A stretch of DNA of 64,000 nt from Echinometra lucunter (lineage: Eukaryota; Echinodermata; Echinoidea; Camarodonta; Echinometridae): assembly GCA_029962745.1 (NCBI GenBank), contig CM057151.1, positions 33,374,818 to 33,438,817 on the forward strand, written 5' to 3'. Positions 56,440 to 64,000 of the stretch are shown piece after piece (position 1 is the first letter of the stretch; every line of letters begins with the position of its first letter). The notes below the pieces were generated by a model. That model made no database searches. It saw nothing but the letters and a program-made list of their open reading frames with translations, and had not been told where the DNA came from. Position numbers and translations under genes: made by a program.

Positions 56440-57370
56440 GCCTTTGAAAGTTCACATTCTTAACGAGTCTTAAGCCTGTATTTGTACTCGATTTCAAAGA
56501 TTGATCAGGGGAGCGTTTCATGAGGGGTTTTTTCGGTGGTTTTCACCAACAATTGCTGTCAGCCAATTAGATGAGAGGATTTTCAGTAGCTAGTAACATT
56601 TGTCGGTGAAGAATCGCCAGCGGAGCTCTTCGTGGGGCGCTCCCCTGAAGACACTTTTCAAAAAGGGATATATCGTACAAGTTTTTTTTTTTGTTCTTTC
56701 TTTTTTTTTTTTTTTTTTTTAGTATGTAAGGTTATGTGTGCACACGTATCATGCATTACTAATGAACTGCATTTGCCTATATACATTACACTCAATTTCA
56801 TAGACCGATTGAAGACACTCAAAAAAAAAAAAATCGTTTACGCTCCTTTAATATGTCAGGTTATGTGTGCGCACATTTCATACATTATGGTACTAATGAA
56901 TTGCATTGGTATCAATGCAAGCCATTTTTTATATTTTAATGCATGCTAGAAGAAAGTGTCTCAAACATACGGCTTGCATGCAGCTCTATTTAACTTCAAC
57001 CATTTACTTGCTATAGACTCGTTATCTTCATGTCATTGTACTTTCGCTTGCCTTTGAAAGTTAATTCTTAACAAGGCGTAATTAGCCTGTATTGGTACTC
57101 GATTTCAAAGATTGATTTGAAGACACTTAAAAAAAAAAAAAAAAAAAAAATTTTCGTACAACACTTTTTTTTTTAGTATGTAAGGTTACGTGTATGTGCG
57201 TGCACGTTTCATGCATTACTAATGAATTGAATTAGCCTATATACATTACACTCGATTTCAAAGACCAATTTGAGGACACTGTAAAATATACACCTTTTTA
57301 TATTAATGTCAGGCTATATGTGCGCACATTTCATTTCATGCATTACTAATGAATTGCATTAGTAAAAGGG
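56440..57370. repeat. local repeat cluster with A-runs
   Basis: Three to four diverged copies of a segment of about 300 bp: TATGTAAGGTTATGTGTGC, CATGCATTACTAATGAA, ATATACATTACACTC, then GATTTCAAAGA and GAAGACACT followed by A or T runs (56.72, 56.85, 57.18 and 57.31 kb). Copy 2 of the GGGAGCG MITE is inserted in the first unit. Confidence 0.75.
56519..56644. mobile_element. MITE, GGGAGCGTTTCATGA family, copy 2
   Basis: 126 bp, ends GGGAGCGTTTCATGAGG and inverted GGGAGCGCCCCACGA. CAG on the left (56516-56518), CTG on the right (56645-56647). A neighbouring repeat unit without it reads AAAGATTGATTTGAAGACAC at about 57107, giving an approximate empty site. Confidence 0.8.
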
Positions 57371-58599
57371 TTATTTTATTCTGTATGAATCTTTAAAGAT
57401 ATATTACAGATGTAATAAAAAAAAAAAGATATTCATTGACGCATACATTTAAAGGTTGCATTATCATGTATTTACTTTGTTGGATCGTTGTCGCTCAGTA
57501 ATGTTATACCTTTTATTAATTCATACCTCTCCACGAACTAGCTTCTGTATTGAACATTTTAACACAGTAACATGCAAGTATTCTGCTGAAACTGAAATCA
57601 ACAGAGTATCACATTTTAATGAATAATTTTATGAATCAGTAATGCAACTCAATTTCTCATGTCATTGAACCTGTCTTATAATTATGAATCGCTGAATCAG
57701 TTGAACAGCATCGTATTGTGTGCGATCAGTGAGTCAATTATTCTCATCCTTCCAAGCTCTTTACAGAATAGCCTTACAAGACTGTTTGTTTGCCTTTTCT
57801 CTTTCTTTATGAAATGTTCATTTTTTCATATAGGCCTACATGTAGTTTTCAATGTCACACTCTTCGAGCAAGTGGCTGGGATTCGTCAGGCTGGATTGGG
57901 CATTGAGTTTGCCAATTGGGAAACTAAAGCATGAAGAATTGAGTAGAACAGTGTACTAAATTGTTGACGGATTTGTTCCTTGGCCGACTCGGCGGCTTCT
58001 TGGTAAAAAAGTAAATTCGTAAATATGTGAACTTTGATGCACACACCCAGATCTGTTAATGTTAAGTATATAGAATGGGTGTTTCTGTAATGGGAATGAG
58101 CTTGGTTTTTTTTTTTTTTCTAGTTGCTATCTTTGAAAAGGAAGAGAGAGAGAGTAAGAAAAGAAAAAGAGTTTTAGTATCATGGTGGGAATGATACTGC
58201 TAACAATATTCGTTTTAACTTCCATCAACACTGAAAGATTATAGCTTTAATGCTGTATATATGTAACAGACCGTATGCATGTTTTTTTCTCTCTCTCTTT
58301 CAATTTACTTTTTTTCTTCTTTTCCTTTCCGCCATGAAAAGGGTGCTTCTTTTTTTTTTTTGGAATGCTTACCTACAATGTGCTCACTCTTTTTTTCTCT
58401 CATCATGCTCACTGTGATGGTACTGTATAACATTATTGTTAAGTTCATTCAATCAAGATTATTACAAGATTTAATTGCAAATGATATTGATTTTTGTATA
58501 CATGTATAGGGCATAGGCTGAAAGCCACAGCTGATTTAGCTGCCATCTACAGAGGAAAATCTACACGTATGCTTATCGTAGTTATATGTGCTTAAATTT
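57371..58599. other. no gene recognised
   Basis: AT-rich sequence with T/C-rich patches (58080-58150, 58280-58370). The right end may hold the 5' untranslated region of the LINE, but its start is not defined. Confidence 0.4.
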
Positions 58600-60511
58600 T
58601 CCGTTCAAATTCATGTTCTGTTTATTCGTTCTATGTGGCCTTCTGCAGCTTTTGCCTGAAGTTTCTTTGGTGCTTCTTATTTGTTTAACCTCAATTGATT
58701 ATGTAGTCTTGCTTCACCTGGAAATTTTCATTTTTCAGTCTTGTTTTACTTGGCATGAGTAGTTTTCCATTTAGTGATGTCAGTGACTTTGATTTGAACC
58801 TTCTTTTTCAATTACAGCATAATGCTGGCAGTTTTTCGATTTCTAACGAACAATATGAACAAAACATTTCCGACACTATGAACAACAACGCACAAGAATT
58901 TGAATATACTCTTGATGTCAATGACAAATCCTTTGCTAAATCTCGATATTACACCCAGAACCAGTTTGTCAACAATTTAAAATCAGCTGGAAAGAATGAC
59001 TTGAACCTTTTGCATCTTAACATCCGCAGTGCAAATAAAATTTTTGAACAACTGAGCTTATTATTAGATAATATTAAAGTAGATTCCTTTGTGATTGGCC
59101 TGACCGAAACCTGGTTTACTGATTTTCCTCACACTATACGTTCCTTGTCTCAGCATAACCTTATATTTAATAATAGAGTAAATGGGCGAGGTGGTGGAGT
59201 AGCACTGTACGTTCCAATACACCTGCATTACATTGTACTTCATGACTTAATCTGATGAATGAAACGATAGAGACGGTTTTTATCGAAATAACATAATCCA
59301 AAAGAAAAAACATAGTTATAGGTACAGTTTATCGTCCAACTTCTTCTGATCATAATACTTTTCTAAATGAATTACAACAACTGCTTTCTAATCCTTTGCT
59401 TCAAAATAAACATTGCTTTTTGATGGGCGATTTTAACGTTGACCTCTTAAAATGCAGAGAGGATAATTTCTCTCAAGATTTTTTAAACACTTTATTATCA
59501 TTTTCATTTATTCCATTGATTACCAGACCCACGAGATTTTCTTCTCATTCAGGAACTTTAATTGACAATATTTTTTCAAACGTTGAGAGAGAAATTGATT
59601 CTGGTGTCATTCTGTCTGACATTTCTGACCATTTTCTTATTTTCGCTAGGATACTATCTTTCCTTGATAACAACTCGTACTCTTCTCATGTAAAAATGGT
59701 TAGGAAAATCACCCCTGAAAAGATTGCCAAACTCAAGGATAAGCTAAGTTCACTCCATTGGAACGAAGTATTGGTTACAAACGATGTTAACAAATCATAT
59801 GATAATTTCATGACTATCCTCCTTGATTCTTTTAATGAATGTATCCCTCTTGTAAAATATAAACCAAACAACAAACGGACACCACGAAACCCCTGGGTTA
59901 GTAAATCACTTTTAAGATCTATCAATAGAAAAAATAACCTTTATTACAAGTATCGTGCGAACCCGACTGATACTGCTCGTGAAAAATATGTCAAATATAA
60001 AAAACACTTTGACAACCCTTTTGAGATCTGAAAAAAAGAAATTTTATTGTTCTAAATTTGCATCGAGTTCAAATAATATAAAAGATACATGGAAAGTAAT
60101 CAATGATGTCTTAAATAAGAAAAAAGATCGCAATACTATAAATCATGTGAAGATTAACAATTCATTTATTGATGATAATTTTGATATAGCTACGAACTTT
60201 AATAATTATTTCTCAAGCATTGGTCCAAATCTTGCCAACGAAATACCACACATAGATAAAACCTTTGAATGCTTTCTAAAGAACCAAAACCCACATTCAC
60301 TATTCTTTATTCCAACCGATGCTAATGAAATCATAAAGATAGTAAAAGAACTTAAAAGTCAAAAAAGTCCAGGCTATGATGAAATAAGTAATGACTTGTT
60401 AAAAGATATCATTAACGAAATTGTTATTCCTTTAGAACACGTCATGAATTTATCTCTTGTTAATGGTATAGTTCCCGACCGAATGAAAATTGCGAAGGTA
60501 GTTCCTATTTA

Positions 60512-60687
60512 CAAAAAGGGAGATCCGTCCGATATAAGTAATTATAGACCTATATCTCTCTTGTCTTCTATTTCCAAAGTCTTAGAAAAAATTATTATAC
60601 AAAAAGGGAGATCCGTCCGATATAAGTAATTATAGACTTATATCTCTCTTGTCTTCTGTTTCCAAAGTCTTAGAAAAAATTATATAC
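60512..60687 (+). repeat. 88-bp tandem duplication in the RT domain
   Basis: The word CAAAAAGGGAGATCCGTCCG starts at 60512 and again at 60600, and the whole 88-bp segment through TTAGAAAAAATTAT is repeated with two substitutions. Because 88 is not a multiple of 3, it breaks the frame between the RT motifs around RPISLLS and FGFR. Confidence 0.97.
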
Positions 60688-61858
60688 AATCATACAATAA
60701 AATTTGTAAGGAGTTTTGGTCTTTTATCAGAATCACAATTTGGCTTTAGGCAAAAGCACTCAACAACACATGCAATCTTATATTTCATTAATCATATAGC
60801 GACTGCTGTTGACGACCACCTTCACACTCTTAGTATCTTTCTGGACCTCTCCAAGGCCTTTGACACCATTGACCATGAAATCTTATTGGCTAAACTATCA
60901 CATTATGGAATTAGAGGGAAGGCCTTGGAGTGGTACAGAAGTTATCTTACTGGAAGGAAACAGTTTGTCTCCATAAGCAATTCTAATTCAGATTATAATG
61001 ACATGATTTGCGGAGTACCCCAGGGTTCGCTTTTGGGGCCATTATTATTCATTTTATATATCAACAATTTTCAGGATTCATCAAAGGCCTTGTCTTTCAT
61101 ATTATATGCGGATGACACCAGTGTTTTCTTTTCACATAAAAATCCTGATACTCTTGTAAACATAGTAAATACTGAACTCAGATGTATTCATGAATGGATC
61201 TGTTGTAACAAACTTTCTTTAAATGTTGCAAAGGCCCAGTGCATGCTTTTTAGTTATTCAATTACAGCTCTACCTAGGAACGTCTTTCTTAATAATACTT
61301 TAATCGATATTGTCGCTTCAACGAAATTTCTTGGTCTATACATGTATATATAGATAACAAATTTTCATGAAATCCGCATATTACGTATTTATCCAAACTA
61401 TTATCTGGAAATGTTGGCGTCATAAACAAACTAAAAACTTTTTTGCCTCCAAACGTTTTATTAAATTTGTATAATACTTTTATTCTTCCTTACTTAAATT
61501 ATGGGATATTAGCTTGGGACAATTCCTCTAGAAATCAATTGGATAGACTACTACTTACACAAAAAAAAAATAATGAGAATCATTTGTCATAAACATAGAT
61601 TAGCTCACTCAGATCAGTTGTTCTTCTCCAATAAAGTTTTAAAAATACAGGATTTATACTCTCTTCGCCTGGGCTGCTTTATGTTTCAGTTAAACCAAGG
61701 AGAGCTGCCAACTTCTTTAAGTTTACTGTTTTTAAGAAACAAGAATTTGCACAGCTACCCCATCAGATTATCGTCATCTTTCCATCTTCCGAAGCTCAGA
61801 ACTTTTTACAAACAGAAGACTATTGTTTATACTGGTCCCCATTTTTGGAATTCTCCAG

Positions 61859-61997
61859 GGGAGCGTTTCATCAACATTTGTTGTCTGACAAGTTGTCAGA
61901 TCTGGCATCTTTCCTTGATTTTGATTGGCTGAGAAGCATCGTTACTGTGGCAACTGTCGGATAAAACATCCAACAAGTCCTTTCATGAAACGCTCCC
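61859..61997. mobile_element. MITE, GGGAGCGTTTCATGA family, copy 3
   Basis: 139 bp, ends GGGAGCGTTTCATCAAC and inverted GGGAGCGTTTCATGAAAGG. CAG lies on both sides (61856-61858, 61998-62000). Removing the element and one CAG gives a continuous frame (WNSPDESLKLSPS), so the empty site TCTCCAGATG is known. It is internally related to copy 1 in inverse orientation. Confidence 0.93.
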
Positions 61998-62077
61998 CAG
62001 ATGAATCTTTAAAACTGTCACCAAGCTTATTTTCGTTCAAACATAAGCTTAAGACTAAACAGATAAAATGGCTATAA

Positions 62078-62461
62078 TGTTACACTATGATTTTCCTGCA
62101 GGAGGCTGTTCATTGTCCCATGTTTGTGCTTGTGTTGTTTTGACGTACTTGTCCCGTTTAGTGTAGTCTTGCATCGTCCCGTCTAGTTTGTATCTTTTTA
62201 TGCCCTTTTCATTAATGAATGATACTGTAATATTATTTTGGGGAACCTGAATTACAAGCTCCGCTTTCCAAGGTTTCCCCCACAATACAGCTAGCATTTA
62301 AGTTAAAACTGAACTTTCTAAAATTCAAATTATACATACCCGGTACATGTATATCCATGTACTGGACCTATGTAAACTATTTCAATATTTTCAATATTGC
62401 TTTTGTAAAATGATTTATCTTTGCTGTTATTGTGGAAATAAACGAAATGAAATGAAATGAA
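62078..62461 (+). other. LINE 3' UTR and tail
   Basis: AATTACAAGCTCCGCTTTCC, AAGGTTTCCCCCAC and the end TGTGGAAATAAACGAAATG plus GAAAT repeats. Homologous to 18932-19155. Confidence 0.75.
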
Positions 62462-64000
62462 ACTTACAGTGGTCTGAAATACAGTATCATAGTCATATGC
62501 TTTGTAGCCTTTTTGTAAAACTAAAGAACTATTCCCAATCCCTTTGAACCGTTACAACAGTTTCAATTCAAACATTGAATAGATGAGTGTAGGCACCAGA
62601 AAATGTGTCCACACCAGTGTGTATGGGTGCCTCTTTACCAGCGAGAAACTCCCATCTCCCTGTGTATACTGTGCATGTGGTGTATTTGTCTGTGTGTGTT
62701 ATACGCATGAATCTCTATAAAAAAAACACAATTTGCTGGGAACGAACCAGATGTGATTGTGCATGACTGAAAAACCGTTAAATCTTCTGATCCATTTTTT
62801 TGTGAATGAAAAATTTGAAAAAAATATATGTACATATTGATACCCATCTTCCAGCTTAATCTTTTGTTGGGATTTGGGAAGTTATTATTAATGAGACTCT
62901 GTATCATAACACTAGATTAATGGAATGTCAGATTTTAGGCCTGCAAAAGGTTGACACTGTCTTGAAAATACAATTGACAGACCAACTTCAAACTTGGCTC
63001 ATGAATTGTTTGGATAAATTGGATTTGTTTGGATTTGTTTGAATGGCTTGTTCTTTAGATAACTTAAGAACCAATTAACAAACCAAGTTCAGTCTAGGGC
63101 CACGACGTGTACACGACTGTTCATGTACACGTCGTATTGCCAACTGTTCGTGTACTATTTTTGCCATCTGTGTACATGCAGTATGTAATGGGTTATTGTG
63201 TATGACAGCAAAAAGAAAAGAAAATAACAGAAATTCATTTACAAGTAATTCCCCCAATCAGGCCAGGGCAAAAACCCACAAATACAGCAACATGCACAGT
63301 GTGACCAAAACAAAACACACACACTAGCGGACGGTCGTTGTGATATGATAATCATTTTTTACTTCGGCCTCTGCACGGGCACAGGATTCAATGTATGGTA
63401 TTACTGGGTTAGCTACACTGTAGCTGAGCTGAGAACCCACGACTGGTCTGTAACAACCACTGAATACAACCCACTCTAGACAGACTCTTTTGGCAATGCA
63501 TAAGCTCTCTGTTCAAAAGCAGAACGTGCATTAATTTCGGCTCTATACGTGAGCAGTCGTATCTTTCAGTGAGCCCCTAGCAGAGATGTGTGGGTTTTAT
63601 GTGGGGAGCAGGCAAGTATTGTGACAGATTTTCATAGTGCACATGTGACACTTAATGTTCGCATGCTAATACTTTAGGCATTACACTACAGTATTGCTCA
63701 GAATAAAGTAGACACCCTACCGACGGGTCACGCAATGACCGCGAGACAGGTGGTAATCAAAAAATTACCGCCGTTCAATCAAACTAAAATGTCTTGCGGT
63801 AATTTACCGCGTTAAATTCACGCCGGCCGCCGGCTCAAGAGAGGCCCATTGCTCTCGTCAAACACGAGATTTTTTTTCAGATTAGATCTCTCTGTCATGT
63901 TCATTTGCTGAACTAGCTTGCGCCTCAACACTCCGATGGAGTTTGGCTGACGAGTATCAAACCGGGCACAGACTCACGGAGATATCACGTTCTGTGACTG
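62462..64000. other. no gene recognised
   Basis: Mixed AT-rich sequence. Towards the right end CpG words increase (63720-63860) and a near-palindrome GCGGTAATTTACCGC lies at about 63796-63810. This could be a promoter of a gene beyond the window, but no exon is visible. Confidence 0.35.
63102..63135. repeat. 11-bp stem hairpin
   Basis: ACGACGTGTAC at 63102-63112 and its exact inverse at 63125-63135, with a 12-nt loop. GTTCRTGTAC words flank it. No RNA family is recognised. Confidence 0.75.

Larger units (their letters stand above)
58755..62077 (+). pseudogene. LINE ORF2: endonuclease and reverse transcriptase, broken
   Basis: The AP-endonuclease half shows LLHLNIRSANK, IGLTETW and GRGGGVALYV in the frame 58755-59255. 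After frame loss near 59260-59320 come TVYRPTSSDHN, then MGDFNVDL, GTLIDNIF and SDISDH in 59396-60031. The reverse transcriptase half follows: KSPGYDEI and YRPISLLSSISKVLEKII (60300-60590), then FGFRQKHSTTHA, FLDLSKAFDTIDHEIL, GVPQGSLLGPLLFILYIN, the catalytic YADD and LSLNVAK in 60649-61353. A frameshift near 61355 precedes the thumb and C-terminal part (PYLNYGILAWDN, to 61856), which resumes after the MITE and ends at TAA 62075-62077. The motif style fits the CR1/Jockey group; the exact clade is not resolved. Confidence 0.93.
58600..62461 (+). mobile_element. CR1/Jockey-like LINE, nearly full length, inactive
   Basis: An autonomous-type non-LTR retrotransposon: a coding region with endonuclease then reverse transcriptase (58755-62077), a 3' untranslated region and a tail of GAAAT repeats (about 62437-62461). 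The 5' limit is approximate, and I do not see a separate first reading frame. It is disabled by frameshifts, an 88-bp tandem duplication and an inserted MITE. No clear target duplication was found, as expected if the 5' end is uncertain. Its tail is related to the fragments at 18.9, 23.8 and 26.5 kb. Confidence 0.9.

Overview
The window is nuclear DNA from an animal, most likely a marine invertebrate. I lean towards a sea urchin or another deuterostome, but this is an inference. The evidence: one long C2H2 zinc-finger gene with a plausible 5' splice acceptor, APE-type non-LTR retrotransposons, tRNA-derived SINEs, many short inverted-repeat transposons, abundant pure C/G homopolymer runs, and foldback elements whose arms are tandem repeats. 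The last are a hallmark of the TU elements described from sea urchins. Gene density is very low; nearly all the structure is repeats inside repeats.

Layout. 1-6.3 kb: inverted-repeat elements (740-1392; 2484-2641), a possible antisense retroelement endonuclease remnant, and duplicated blocks rich in homopolymers (3.6-6.2 kb). 6.3-9.2 kb: the only confident protein gene, an 884-residue protein with 20 zinc-finger motifs. 10.5-12.7 kb: a fossil reverse-transcriptase gene cut twice by inverted-repeat elements, whose empty sites can be read from the interrupted coding frame. 13.8-14.7 kb: another inverted-repeat element flanked by TA. 16.6 kb: a coding-like exon broken by a foldback-like element.

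16.66-27.64 kb holds three copies (A, B, C) of a 2.4-3.5 kb element. Its inverted arms are arrays of TTCGTTATTCCGAA-type repeats. Copies B and C sit inside a satellite at the same point of the monomer, each flanked by the 9-bp repeat CAACACTGC. The satellite has monomers of about 430-438 bp, fills 20.1-22.1, 24.8-25.2 and 27.6-44.3 kb (about 44 monomers), and shows higher-order structure (trimer about 1306 bp, tetramer 1738 bp, a 17-monomer shift of about 7414 bp).

44.65-46.36 kb: a well-formed inverted-repeat element with an 11-bp flanking duplication. 46.9-48.3 kb: a candidate first exon, then nested palindromes. 51-57 kb: decayed foldback and hAT-like elements and short local repeats. 58.6-62.46 kb: a nearly full but broken CR1/Jockey-like LINE with endonuclease and reverse transcriptase, an 88-bp internal duplication and a small inserted MITE. 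Its 3' tail is homologous to fragments inside elements A, B and C. 62.5-64 kb: nothing firmly assignable.

The genes do not form a pathway. The window records repeated transposition, satellite amplification and microhomology deletion. Its strongest novelty candidate is the satellite plus tandem-arm foldback system at 16.6-44.3 kb.
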